Of a DNA stretch of 64,000 bases, positions 22,415 through 33,394 are shown piece by piece. Position 1 is the first letter of the stretch. The number at the start of each line of letters is the position of its first letter. The translations under genes and the position numbers were made by a program. This DNA is from Gigaspora rosea (Eukaryota; Glomeromycota; Glomeromycetes; Diversisporales; Gigasporaceae), in the NCBI GenBank assembly GCA_003550325.1, contig QKWP01000649.1, positions 1 to 64,000 of the forward strand, given 5' to 3'. The notes below the pieces were generated by a model, which saw only the letters and a program-made list of their open reading frames with translations, did no database searches and was not told the origin of the DNA.

Positions 22415-23945
22415 GGGTTTAAGAATTCCGTGCACCTGCACGGTCGTGCATCCCCGTGATCGACCAATCAAAATGATCACATGAGCACGTGATTAATCGC
22501 TCATAACTGGCCAATCAACATCAATTGAATTTTATAAAAAAATTTTAAGAATTTTAAGATTTTTTTTATTAAAAAAAAAAAAAAAGAAACAAAGAAAGAA
22601 TACAACAAACAAATCACATCACATTACAACTAAAAAAACACATATGAAGTGAACCCAACGAACCCTAACCCTACCCCGAAGTAACCACAATACCCGAAGC
22701 AACGGCAAGACACAAATAAACGATTATACACGGCGCACCCGACAACCAAGAAATGACGATACACAACGCTATACCTGAAGCAGCGGCAAAAACACCAAGA
22801 AATGACGATACGCAGCGCACTCGAAGCAGCGGTAAAACACCAAGAAACGATAATACACAGCACCAAAAAATCGATCACACCATCGCACCATCAGACGACG
22901 CGGACAACAATGGCAGTACAATATAAAACGAAAAGCTGGTTAATATACCGTATAAAGGAAAAAAAAGAAAAAAAAAGAAAAAGAAACCTTACAAAAACTT
23001 ACAAGATCACCCACCGAAAGAACGGCTTCCACGAACCTACACTCGAAACCACGCGAAAGGAAATCAACCATCAGACGACACGGACAAACAATGGCAGCAC
23101 AATATAAAAAAAAAGCTGGTTAATATACTGTAAGAAAAAAAAACCTTACAAAAACTTACAAGATCACCCACCGAAAGAACGGCTTCCACGAACCTACACA
23201 CGAAACCACGCGAAAGGAAATCAACCATCAGACGACACGGACAAACAATGGCAGCACAATATAAAAAAAAAGCTGGTTAATATACTGTAAAAAAAAAAAA
23301 CCTTACAAAAACTTACAAGACCACCCACTGGAAGAACACCTTTCATGAGCCTACACATGAAGCCAATGAAAGGAAATCAAAGGCACCATCAAACGATGCG
23401 GACAACCGATGGCAGCACAATATAAAACGAAAAGGTGGTTAATATACTGTAAAAAAATAAAAAAAATAAACCTTACAAAAACTTACAAGACCACCCACCT
23501 GAAGAACGCCTTCCACAAGCCTACACACGAAGCCACACGAAAGAAACCACATCAAGACAACTACGGAAAAATGGAAGAAAATACAAGACCACCCTACAAC
23601 ACTATTCACAATGTCGGAGAAGCGTATTACTCCGGAAGAACACCAAGAACCACAGACAACCATTCCACAAGAGTCATGTAAGACCACTCGTCGAAAAACA
23701 TGTTTAAAAATCCACTAGCGGCACCAAACCAGCGAAGACACCAGCGACGACAATTGAAACGACACCAACGACGATACCTGCGATGACACCAATGACGGCA
23801 GCTAAAAAGAAAAAGAAAAAAAATTAGTAACAAAATAAACAAAAGCCAAAAAAAAAAAATTCAAACAAATAATTATCTGATGATCTTATTTATATGCATG
23901 CATATAGGGGTGCACGGCCATGCAGATGCACGAAAACATTTTCCC
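22415..23945. mobile_element. 1.53 kb TIR element with perfect 9 bp duplication
   Basis: Ends GGGTTTAAGAATTCCGTGCA / GGGAAAATGTTTTCGTGCAT, both continuing CTGCA(C/T)GG(T/C)CGTGCA(T/C)CCCC, are flanked by TTAATTAAT on both sides. Near the left end are GTGATCGACCAATCAAAATG and, at about 22667, CGAACCCTAACCCTACCCCG, so it carries the CCAAT block and the CCCTAA tract of the small elements. The middle is tandem repeats and short frames (22802-23107, 23409-23681), C/A-rich and far more GC-rich than the flanks. I find no transposase motif. Confidence 0.75.
22888..23550. repeat. Four-copy tandem repeat (about 160 bp) inside the 1.53 kb element
   Basis: Units start with CCATCAGACGACRCGGACAA at 22888, 23068, 23225 and 23386 (periods 180, 157, 161). 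Each has ATGGCAGCACAATATAAAA, AGCTGGTTAATATACTGTA, an A-run of varying length, CCTTACAAAAACTTACAAGA and CACCCACCGAAAGAACG. The units differ mainly in A-run length. An ATG follows the same position in every unit, but the frame is soon lost. Confidence 0.8.
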
Positions 23946-23954
23946 TTAATTAAT

Positions 23955-24663
23955 TATATATATATACCTTATTTCTAAACAAGTTTATTTAACGAAAAAA
24001 ATCTATAAGTAAGGCACCGCATGATTGTATTTGGTACGTGAAAATTCATGGAACATTTTAGAATTGTACGCAGAATAAGTGCACTAGTAGGCAGTCTTCT
24101 TCATATTTGTACTTCATGACATTTTCTCGGTTTAATAGTATAGCTAAGACCTTCGTAGGTCAATTACAGATAATAAAGGAAAAACGTGTAGAATACATAT
24201 ATACATATATATATAAGTATAAAAAATTTTTAATAGCTTGTATAGTATATTTATTGTTTGGTTTTGTGTAAGTTAGTTACACACTTAAATCACTTAGATA
24301 TGAATCCATGTAACTCACATAACTTACACATACATATTCATATAATAAATTATCCTATTATATATATGGTTGGATAAAAATTTTGGTTTGTATTTCGATC
24401 ATAAAGATTATTTGTCCACAGGATATGAGATAATGCAATTATTAATTTAAAGGGGCCAAGTTAATGTAGATTAGATAATGACAAAAATATTAAAATTTTC
24501 AATTTACATAACTATGATACAATCAATCAATTAATAATTGATATAAATTGCAGAACATCAATATGAGTTGGTTTTTATAAAAAATAAAATTAATAATAAA
24601 AAAGATTGTACTGTACAGATTGATCAGAGATCAGAAACCTTTATGTAGTTATTCAAAGCTAAT
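23955..24663. other. AT-rich noncoding DNA downstream of the acyltransferase
   Basis: No feature that I can support. It lies 3' of the convergent end of the next gene and may hold its 3' UTR. Confidence 0.45.
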
Positions 24664-26069
24664 TTATTTAACAATAAATTTTTTAAATTCAGGATCCTGT
24701 TCCAAGATTTCCAATGTTTCAGTTTGCAAACTAAAGTAAACTTCTATTCCATCCTCTGTACCAAGAATAAAAAATACTCCATCACATTCAAATTCCCGTC
24801 TATATCTCTGTTTTATCGGAGTTCCATCGCCAAAATTTATTAAATTATGCTTTTGAAATTTTGACCAATTAGATCCTGCAATTTCATTATACATAATCCT
24901 GTATGTTAATTTATCTGATTGTTGTTCAAGCCAATCAATTAGGGATCGAATACGACTATCATTCATATCTGTAACGGCCTTTCGAATTTGAAGTGCTACT
25001 GAAGATGGTGAACCGTTAATCAACTGAGAGACAAGCATTTTTTCACATACTTTACTAAATATAAATAAAAGTAAACAAAATTAAAATTGGTTTTATGCGT
25101 AAAAAAAGAAAAAATAAAATAAAATAAAATAAAATAATTAAATCTATTTACAAAGTAACATTTCCATAATAGCTTTTTTGAATATGGATTTAATCTATTA
25201 CGTCCATCAAGAACGAAACTACAAAATACTTCAGTATTTAAATCAATATTTCGAGCTCTAATAACTGTCCTCCAAATGTGTGCTACAAGTGCATCATTTG
25301 TTGAAATCCAACTCCCATTAGGAATACCAACAGAATAATAATCACGTAACCTCTTGAGATCATCATGATTAAAGCTAAAAATTTTGGTAGTTATAGGTGT
25401 AGTTACAGGAGACATTCGTGCGTTTGAAAAATTGCTTTCAGTCAGTTGCCTTACAAAATATTCGTAGGGAACATATGTCTGAGGGTTATCCCTTGCTTTT
25501 AACAAACTTCGATCATGGATAGGTGGGTCAATCGGTTCTAAACGAGCTCTTCGTCCCCAATTCTCAATAAATGTAAAAAGACCAAAACCATCCATAATTT
25601 GATGATGAATAGAAAAACTAAGGGCTACAGATCCATCAGAAAAAGTAGTATATTGTATTATAAATAGAATTGGATCAATTTTATTAGATATTATTGCTGT
25701 TGGCATTAATCCGTGAGGTGTAACCGCATGTTCCCATTTCTTTTCTTCAAGTTGACTGATCGTAATGTCAGAACATTCTGCAATGATAAACTGAACGCCA
25801 CGATCATTACAGTCGATGATAGTTCTACCATTGGACGAATTTTTAAGTGAACCAGCTAGAGGATAATAATCATTTAACACATCTTCAAGTGATGCTAAAA
25901 GTTTTTGAATATTCATAAAATTATCTTTCTTTAAACTATTTTTAAAGAAATAAATGAACCCGCTATAATACTGTTCAGCGGAAATATCACAAATAGAAAG
26001 CGGAATTTGATCATGTTTCGTTGACCTGGCTGGCTTAACGTAAAGGGTCTCCTTAATTACAACAGGCAT
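24664..26069 (-). CDS. BAHD-type acyltransferase (transferase family), 2 exons, one frameshift
   Basis: Exon 1 is 26069-25152, exon 2 is 25054-24664, with a 97 nt intron GTAAAT...TTTAG. Visible motifs: YYPLAGSLK (residues 68-76), the catalytic HxxxD as HHQIMDG (His156, Asp160), LDGRNRLNP before the splice, and near the C-terminus NFGDGTP in place of the DFGWG structural motif. Such enzymes move acyl groups from acyl-CoA to hydroxyls or amines in the cytosol (family knowledge); the substrate is unknown. Exon 1 is off-frame at its end: an A6 run (25174-25179) must lose one base to read SYYGNVTF, the family's YFGN region. The intron phase then fits and the coding length is 1308 nt, 435 residues, normal for the family. 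Either a sequencing/assembly indel or a recent knockout. Loss of DFGWG identity is common in fungal members. The start is supported by MPVVIKETLYVKP. Confidence 0.8.
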
Positions 26070-26332
26070 ATTGAAATGGCAAACAAAAAATGATGTAAAA
26101 TTTCGGGGTACTGTACGTACAGAGTTAGAACCTCAAGAATTTTTTAATCCGGATATAAGTAGAATTTAAAAAAAGATGAATCCGGATTAATTCATTAAAT
26201 TCGGTGTTACAACTATGAGATAAAATTTTTTTATTTTATTTTTTTTATTATTATCTGTCGTCATACTATTATTATATTTAGCAATTGTTTTCTTATTTGG
26301 GTATAGTCTGGGAATGATCATCGTGGCGTGGG
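26070..26332. other. Upstream region of the acyltransferase
   Basis: AT-rich. It contains an imperfect inverted pair (TTAATCCGGATATAAG / AATCCGGATTAATTC, 26143-26195) but no promoter element I can defend. Confidence 0.3.
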
Positions 26333-26447
26333 GAAGCCTCTGACTCACGGAAGGAGCTAAAGACTCTCGGGGAAAGCTAATAGCTCTCGGGAGGAGTTAA
26401 AGACTCTCGGGAGGAGCTAAAGACTCTCGGTAGGAGCTTATTGCTCC
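26333..26447. repeat. Minisatellite GGAGCTAAAGACTCTCGG (20 bp unit, about 5 copies)
   Basis: GGAGCTAAAGACTCTCGGGA repeats with one-to-few changes (AGCTAATAGCTCTCGGG, GGAGTTAAAGACTCTCGG, AGGAGCTTATTGCTCC). GC-rich for the window, about 270 bp upstream of the acyltransferase start. Confidence 0.8.
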
Positions 26448-26992
26448 AGCTCAAATCCGCAAATATATAAAGAGAAGGTTTCAGTTATGAATGGGGGACA
26501 TAGATTTTCGCATTTCTGTTTGTAAATATAGCTGTAGTAGTTACTTGACGTACCTTGATGTATTAAGTAATTTATTTGCGAAACCTTAATAAATTTAAAC
26601 TTTCACTTATAAGTTCAGATTATACGCTTCGAAATTAAAATAAATCCCTGTCTCATTTGTTTTATGATCTCACCTGATTAAATAACAAACTAAATTTTGT
26701 TATCACAATTAATAATTTATCATTCTTATGTAATTATCGTCGTTATTATTGTTATCGTTGAACCACAATCATCTTTAATTTCTTCTGATTCTTAAATTGT
26801 GGTTCCTTCGCAATAAATGCATTTTGACGAGGTGTATTTCGACATATTTATCAGATTTATTAATTTTTGTAAAGTTTAAACGGATTTCTTTTAAGGGGTC
26901 TTCCACTTGCTTTGAAAAATTTTTTATTCGATTTTTTTTTTTAAAATTTTAGTAATTAATGTCTAAATCCCGACAAGTTAGCACGCATTAGG
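26448..26992. other. AT-rich noncoding DNA, nothing seen
   Basis: No gene or paired repeat. Confidence 0.45.
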
Positions 26993-26999
26993 TTAGTGT

Positions 27000-27299
27000 T
27001 AGGCCACGCAAAGTTAATCTTTCGTTTTGCATAACCCGCCGACACAATTTTTCAAAAAAAAAATTTTTTTTTTAATTCCAATTGTGTCAATTATTCCTTA
27101 ATTTTTCTCCGCTGTTGCCCGATGGCGACCTTAATTTTTCGGAATTACTCGATAGATCCGAAAAAAAGATACAAAATTTTCTGATTCAATGTTATGAGCT
27201 TATTAATTTACAGTAGATAAAAAAAAAAAAAACCGACACGCCGACTGGAATTTTGGAACATCATGTTATGCAAAACGAAAAATTAACTTTGCGTGGCCT
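27000..27299. mobile_element. MITE, AGGCCACGCAAAGTT family, about 300 bp
   Basis: Ends AGGCCACGCAAAGTTAATCT / AAGGCCACGCAAAGTTAATT, each continuing TTCGTTTTGCATAAC; the motif pair CGCCGACAC / GTGTCGG is internal. TTAGTGT flanks both sides (7 bp). Relatives: 59720-60077 (good) and a decayed cluster at 48112-50060. No coding capacity. Confidence 0.75.
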
Positions 27300-27404
27300 T
27301 AGTGTCAATTTTTGTCGACATTTTATTTTTCGTGAAAATGATGGAGTGGAGCCAATAAATATTATACAATTATATTTACGCAATTGGACCCTAACTATAA
27401 AAAA

Positions 27405-27510
27405 AATTTTTCTCTCTCTCTCTTTCTTTTTTTCTTTTTTTTCTCTCTTTTTTTCTCACTCTTACTCTTATTCTCTCTTGCTCTCAATCATCTTAGTTTT
27501 ATTTTTTCTT
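27405..27510. repeat. CT-rich microsatellite
   Basis: TCTCTCTCTCTTTCTTTTTTTC and similar. It creates a spurious Ser/Leu/Phe-rich frame. Confidence 0.8.
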
Positions 27511-27520
27511 TCTAGAGATT

Positions 27521-27680
27521 AGGGTGCTGACATTTAATATGTGATTTTTAGGGGGTGGATGTCAAGAAAAATCTTACCTTAGTTAAATTTGATTGGCTAA
27601 AATTCTATTTATAGATCTTACCTGGGATGGGGGTGAGCCCTTATTGTAAATAAATATTAGGTAATAAATGTCAGCACCCT
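27521..27680. mobile_element. Short MITE, AGGGTGCTGACATTTA ends, 160 bp
   Basis: AGGGTGCTGACATTTA and its near-exact inverted copy at 27665-27680. The interior has TTACCTTAGTTAAATTTGAT-TGGC and GATCTTACC. No target duplication seen. Confidence 0.6.
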
Positions 27681-28592
27681 TATGATAATTCCAATATTCC
27701 TTACTCAAACTTATATACTAAAATATATAGCAGGTTCTGTAATAGAATCTTTAAGTTACTAATATTATTTAAAAATTCTAAAATTATTAAATAAGATGGG
27801 TGATGCAAATGCACTAGTATAATATAATGTAGATTGGATATAAGAACCTGATCCTAATTTTAGGAGCATGGAAAACTTTCTCATTTTTCAGAAATACATG
27901 GTTTATCATAGACTATCAAAAACCATCATAACATAAACACATGATCTCACTTTTATATATTTGTTAAACAAGGCAAGTGTAGTCCATATATTATAATTTC
28001 TTAAAAGAATTGCATTGATGAAGAATCTATTACTTATTTAAGCAACACCAGCTACTTTTACAACTGTATAAATGTTATTTAAAAAAATTTTTTTTAATAA
28101 CAAGTTACATAACCTCTAATAGCACTCTATATGACTAATAAAACTATACTATAGTATTATATATATAAAATGAATTTATTAAATTAACTATCTTCTAATT
28201 ATGCATAGCTCTTAAAAAAACACCTGTAAAATTTATATATAAATTGAGTTAATTATTTGAATAAAAAAAAATGAAAAAAAAACAAAGTTAAACTCTACGA
28301 ATTAAGCAGTGTAATATGTTTTTATTATTTGCTACTATATGGTAGATAGTACTCCAACTCTTCTTAGATTTACATTTAGTCGCGTGATGCAAGGTGATGC
28401 AACTTTATTTTCTTGACAAAACACTCATTAGGAAGTTGTTCAATTAGTAAAGTATTATGTCAATAGTTGATTTTTTTTAAGTTTGCTTATACACAATCTT
28501 CTGGTTTTACATTACTTAGTTATATAAATTCTTGTGTAATGTCGATCCAAAAATTATCGGATTCGAGAGTCTCCCATGCTAATTTTAGGTCT
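27681..28592. other. AT-rich noncoding DNA, nothing seen
   Basis: No gene, tRNA-like box or paired repeat of note. Confidence 0.5.
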
Positions 28593-28594
28593 TA

Positions 28595-28972
28595 CCGTAT
28601 TTACGCGAAATAACGCGCACCTGCACATTATTTCGAGGGGATGCGCGTTATTTCGAGTACACGCATGGGTGTTATTTCGGGGTAAAGGTCTAATTTCGAA
28701 AAAATTGTGCGTTATATATGTGTGATGCATAAAAAACCTGTATTTCTTAATTGTATACATAGCTTTTTCCGATCTAAATCAGATTTTTTGACTAAAAAAT
28801 TCTTATTTCTGCTTGTTATTTGAATTCGTTATTTCAGCAGATTATTAATTTGTCATTTGGAGCGTGCAGTATATTAGGATGCACATGGGCGTTATTTCGA
28901 AACCAACATGCTATTTTAAGAAAATGCAATTTTTGAAATAACGCCCATGTGCATTATTTCGCGTAAATACGG
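28595..28972. mobile_element. TA-flanked MITE with GCGTTATTTCG motifs, 378 bp
   Basis: Exact inverted ends CCGTATTTACGCGAAATAA flanked by TA on both sides. CGCGTTATTTCGAG, GGGTGTTATTTCGGGG, GGGCGTTATTTCGAAA and inverted GAAATAACGCCC recur about eight times, a cluster of subterminal motifs. TA duplication and this type of terminus (CCGTATTTAC.CGAATAA...) fit Tc1/mariner-pogo non-autonomous elements (family knowledge). Confidence 0.75.
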
Positions 28973-28974
28973 TA

Positions 28975-29678
28975 TGAGGTTTTCAAGTTCAAGGGCCCTT
29001 TGCATTTTTACTTAGAGTACCAAACCTGTTTACTTTTAACAAAAAATATATGTTTCTGTAAAGTAAAGTTAGAGGCATTTGCATTTTCAGATTTGCTACA
29101 ATATTGCTTTTTATTACTTGCACAAATAAGAAGCATCTTTATTATTTATGTCGAGAAAATATCACTGGACTCTGATCCCAGAATTATAGTCCATGATATA
29201 TTAAGCATCTTCTCTATATAATACTAATAATACAAACATTATACAGATTAAACTCAGCATTGTACTGTAATTTTTACTATACCGTTATAACAAAAATCCC
29301 AATTAAAATACATTTTAAACATTTACTAATCAATATCATACAAGTTCTATAATAAGAGATATTTTGATATGAATATGCATAGAAAATTTTAAGCTTTCAA
29401 CAATATTCCATACTTTGTGGTCTAATTTTATGTGTAAGTAAAGATTAAGATTATCTGCTACGATTTTTTTTTTGTTTCAAGCTGCAAAAATAACTTCTAT
29501 TGATTTAATTTTCTGGTATTTTTAATTCATGTAATTTACTACCTATAAAAAAAAAAATTATCAAGCAATGTATAACTTTGAGTAATATAATTTATTAAAT
29601 AAACCAAGCTTACATTACCTTGATATTTACAACTACTATTAAATGAAATAAATCTACTTCTATAATCTGATTCAATAT
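28975..29678. other. AT-rich DNA 3' of the Sel1-kinase gene
   Basis: Nothing recognisable. A plus-strand frame at 29000-29221 resembles no family known to me and is probably chance. Confidence 0.4.
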
Positions 29679-32048
29679 CTATTTGCATATCTTTATTTTT
29701 AGATTTTGTAGTATTTTATTAGATTCAGACAATTCTAATAAAATAGTTTCATTATTCTGCCATTCCACAAAAGTTTCATAAATTTCTTTTGAAGTTGGTC
29801 GTTCTTTTGGATCCATATTCCAACATTTCTTCATTAAATTGGCATAGCATATTGCTGTATTTTCATAAATGTGTGGTCGTAAACCATTACATACTCGTAA
29901 TTGGAATTGTATTTCTGATTTTTGTTCAAAGAAACAGGTTTACCATATAAAATTTCCCACATGATTATACTAAATGAATAAATATCTGATTCTTTAGTAT
30001 ATGGATGTTTATTTAAGACTTCAGGAGCAATATATGGTAAAATTCCATAAATTCCATCCGAATTTGATTTTGATGCAATATTAGCTGTTATAGAAAGCCC
30101 TAAATCTGCGATGTATGCACTTTTTAAACTATTTAATAAAATATTTCCACTATGCAAATCACGATGAATAAGATCTTGAGAATGAATTAGCTGAAGATCA
30201 TATGCAATACATTGTAACAGATTTAATTTATCTCTCCAATCCACTTGTGCTATGGCATGTAGATTTTTTCGCAAGCAACCTTCTAAAGCATATTCCATGA
30301 CAAGAAAATAATCTTTAGAAACTTTATCTTTTGATACACCGAAACAACTTAAAAAAGTTGGATCTTTAAGACCGATATCACAATATGCTTTCAACTAATT
30401 ATTAAAGGAAATATATATTTGAAATGATTAAATTTCACTATAAATCATGAATAATATAATTGATAAAATAATTAACAAAACTTACCTCACTTATAAACTC
30501 TTTATGATAATTATTTGATACATGAAATAATTTAAGTGCAACAGGTCTTCTTACAAATTTAAGTTTATCCAACCATTCAGCACGGTATACAGTTGCAAAA
30601 CCACCTCTACCAACCTTTTCAATATTTTTAAATTCATCAAAAGAAATCCAAGCTAATTGATATTTGCTTTCGATAAATATTTTTTTCAAATCATCTTCAA
30701 TTTCTAAGGTATGCATCCATTCGTTTTTAGCTAATATTATTAATAAAATTAAATTAATGTTAGATATAAATAATTAATATGCAGTATCAGTTATAATTTG
30801 TAATAACTTGAATATAATAGATAATACCTAAAGCTAAATAATATTCTCTACTCCTGCAATCAGCAATTTAAATATATAAATAACAATGTTTTTACAGTAT
30901 TGTAATTTAATACTCTGTAAACAGGATTAGCAATGGTGCAGATGGAGTTCGATGGTAACGCAAATGACTGAAAAACTAATATCCTCTGAAAAACTAATAA
31001 CCTATCCGTTGACTCCATTCAGAACACCATTGGCCTACCCTGCCTGGAGATTACCAATCGAATATCAAGATCAGCTGTAATGAATTTTCTTAAGTCGAAA
31101 TTTCACTTATGAAATCACTTTTTAAAAAAATTAGTAATATGTTTTTGATTTCAAATACATCCAATCTTACGATTTACAATACTACTGATCATATTTAAAT
31201 TTAATTGAAAATTTACCTACGATACCAGTATTTGGATTTATCTAGATCTCTTATTACTCCAATTCCACATCGATAACATTCTGCGACACTCGGCATTGCG
31301 TCAAAGCATCCCATCTCTGCTGATTTTCGATAATTAATGAATGCCTTATTTTCATCCTTTTCGACTCCGATTCCATATTGATAACAATTTCCAACTAAAT
31401 ATGCTCCTCTACAATATCCCATCTCTACAGCTTTTTGATAATAAATGAAGGCCTTATGTTCATCCTTTTCAACACCAATTCCATAATTATAACAATATCC
31501 AGCACAATTTGTTCCTATAGCGTCACCCATCTCTGCTGATTTTTGGCAATAAACAAATGCCTTATGTTCATCTTTTTCAACTCCAATTCTGAAATAATAA
31601 CAGACCCCAGTTTCATAAAATCCAAGAGCGCTTCCCATTCCCGCAGATTTTTGATAATAAATGAATGCCTTATGTTCATCTTTTTCATATGTTCATCTTT
31701 TTCAACCCATTTACCAAAACGATAGCAACATCCAAGAATAATTTGAACCAAAGGATTGATTTGATCCTTTAAGCAAAAATTGATAATATTAACTGGGTTT
31801 TGCTTTTCCTTTATTAAAAATTGTTCCAATATGTTAAGAATTAAACTAGGATTTTTGTATTCAAATCTTTTTTCATTATATATATTACACATTTCTTTGA
31901 TAATTTCATTAATTGAATCCTGTGATAAATCTTGAAACTTGCAATCTTCTAGATACAATTGGACATTATTGTCAGCCACTTGAGTAATATCTAATGAGCT
32001 GACGATTTTTTCTTGCTGATTTATACTTAAGTTATTGTAATTTGACAT
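29679..32048 (-). CDS. Sel1-repeat / protein kinase fusion gene, four exons, two frame lesions
   Basis: Exons: 32048-31217, 30853-30828 (26 nt), 30730-30486 and 30394-29679; introns GTAAAT..GCAG, GTATTA..TTAG, GTAAGT..TTAG. All phases agree (TATCGTAG + GAGTAGAG..; TTAG + CTAAAAACGAATGG), joining WYR to SREYYLALAKNEW. Exon 1 has an N-terminal helical part (MSNYNNLSINQQEKI) then at least four Sel1 units (YGIGVEKDEHKAFIYYQKA). The kinase part shows GRGGFATVYRAEW, VALKLF (Lys), HRDLHSGNILL, ADLGLS (DLG instead of DFG), APEV and, after a lost T at 29928-29930, CWNMDPKERPTSKEI. A 17 bp tandem duplication (31672-31705) also breaks exon 1. Removing 17 and restoring 1 gives 1803 nt, 600 residues. Tyrosine-kinase-like/Sel1 proteins are a large signalling-type family in Rhizophagus (family knowledge); the target is unknown. 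Confidence 0.75.
30923..31053. mobile_element. Small inverted-repeat element inside intron 1 of the Sel1-kinase gene
   Basis: CAGGATTAGCAATGGTG...ATGGAGT at the left pairs with ACTCCATTC...CACCATTGGCCTACCCTG at the right. Next to it is TACCAATCGAATATCAAGAT-CAGCTGTAATGAATTTT, a decayed CCAAT plus CAGGTGTAA block. This accounts for the unusual 363 nt size of intron 1 compared with 91-97 nt for the others. Confidence 0.5.
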
Positions 32049-32491
32049 TTTAATTCTGTTATTATTTTGTCAGAAGAACGAGTTACAACGATCGTCAAAA
32101 AGGAAGGGATTGATAGAATATAATACGAGAAATTTGTATATGTATATATGCCTTTGTCACGAACTCAAGTGATGATATGACAAGCGAAGTTTCTTTAAAC
32201 AGAAAGAGATGATTGAATTAATTCATGACAATGTGATTACGAAGTATTAAACGGATGGATAAGAGAAATAAAAATATTTAAAATACAATATAAAAAAATT
32301 TAAACATTCGGTGAGAGTTTAATTCTTATCATATTTTTAAACGAATAAGGTCGACTAAAAAAACTTTATTATAAGGATATTTATACGTGTTTTGAATAAA
32401 AAGATATTCCAATTTAAATTGATACTGTCTCTTTCTAATGCTACACGACCTAAATTCAAAATTTAGTACAATCGGTAACATTACCAAATAA
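32049..32491. other. Upstream region of the Sel1-kinase gene
   Basis: AT-rich, presumably holding the 5' UTR and promoter. I cannot point to a defensible TATA box or start site. Confidence 0.35.
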
Positions 32492-32864
32492 GGCAGCTGC
32501 GCGATACGCATCCACTTATTTGTGCGGGTAATACAAGCTCCTGGAGAGGAAATAGCCAATCGGAGAGTGCAAATTTTGACTACTGTATTCCGGATCAGCC
32601 CGACGAAGAATTCGAACACGCGTAAAAGAAGAAAAAAGCGAAAATACGCAAAAACTAATGTTTAAATCGATCTTGGAGCACTAATTAAAAATGACGGGAA
32701 TGAAATTTTACTTATATTAAACATCATTATAACCCTATAGCCTCTAACGTTAAGGCCCTAACCCTAAATTTTTATCTCACGCGCTTAGTTTATTTACAAA
32801 ATCGAATTCCTTTTTTTGTTTGTGTTACCCGCGCAAATAAGTAAAAATGAGCGCGATACTGTCA
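32492..32864. mobile_element. CCCTAA-core MITE, CpG-rich copy
   Basis: Arms GCGCGATACGCATCCACTTA-TTTGTGCGGGTAATACAA and inverted ATCGCGCTCATTTTTACTTA-TTTGCGCGGGTAACACAA. Interior: TAGCCAATCGGAGAG, CCGGATCAGCCCGACGAAG, core GGAGCACTAATTAAAAATGA-CGGGAATGAAATTTTACTTA, then AACCCTATAGCC and GGCCCTAACCCTAAATTT. Paired with the CpG-depleted copy at 35434-35675. Target duplication not resolved. Confidence 0.75.
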
Positions 32865-32967
32865 CGAAAACTAAGAATAGAAGATGCGAATAGCTTTATA
32901 TATAAATATGTATGATGTTGCATATATGAATGACCAAATTGAATAAATAATAACTGTCAGCTCGTAA

Positions 32968-33116
32968 TAGAGGTTGGAACCGGTTTTAATAATTCGGGTT
33001 TATCACGTGAATTTTGTGATATTTTAGAATTTATTAAAATTTAATTGGATTAAATTCTTAAATATCACAAAATTCACGTGATAAACCCGAATTATTAAAA
33101 CCGGTTCCAACCTCTA
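32968..33116. mobile_element. Near-perfect 149 bp hairpin MITE with 8 bp duplication
   Basis: Ends TAGAGGTTGGAACCGGTTTT stay inverted-identical for about 60 bp (through CGGGTTTATCACGTGAATTT). GCTCGTAA flanks both sides exactly. The 8 bp duplication suggests hAT-type mobilisation (family knowledge). Arm identity suggests recent arrival. Confidence 0.85.
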
Positions 33117-33124
33117 GCTCGTAA

Positions 33125-33394
33125 TAATAGAATAAAATGTTATAACGGCAATCTTCATATTTGCACTAATTTAAATAAATTTTAAATTAGGTTTAACAAA
33201 ATCGCTGATGACAAATAGAAAATTTTGTATGATAAAAATAATGCCAAATTAATAACAAATGAAACAAGTAAAAACAAAGTTATAAACCGTTTTATATAGC
33301 TCACAAATAATTATCCAATCGGATACTACATTTATCATCACGTCATTGCGATACATATAGTATTTGATTATATATACTGTTTTGTTATTACTAA
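33125..33394. other. AT-rich noncoding DNA, nothing seen
   Basis: No supportable feature. Confidence 0.4.

Noticed and set aside
22802..23681. Frames of 101 and 90 residues in the 1.53 kb element
   Set aside because: They run through tandem repeats with variable A-runs, the frame is not kept between units and no domain is visible; kept only as part of the element.
27253..27522. 89-residue frame
   Set aside because: Starts in a MITE end and ends in a CT microsatellite.
31213..31638. Separate Sel1 gene starting at 31638
   Set aside because: It is the continuation of the gene starting at 32048 after the 17 bp duplication; the stop at 31213 lies in a splice donor context.
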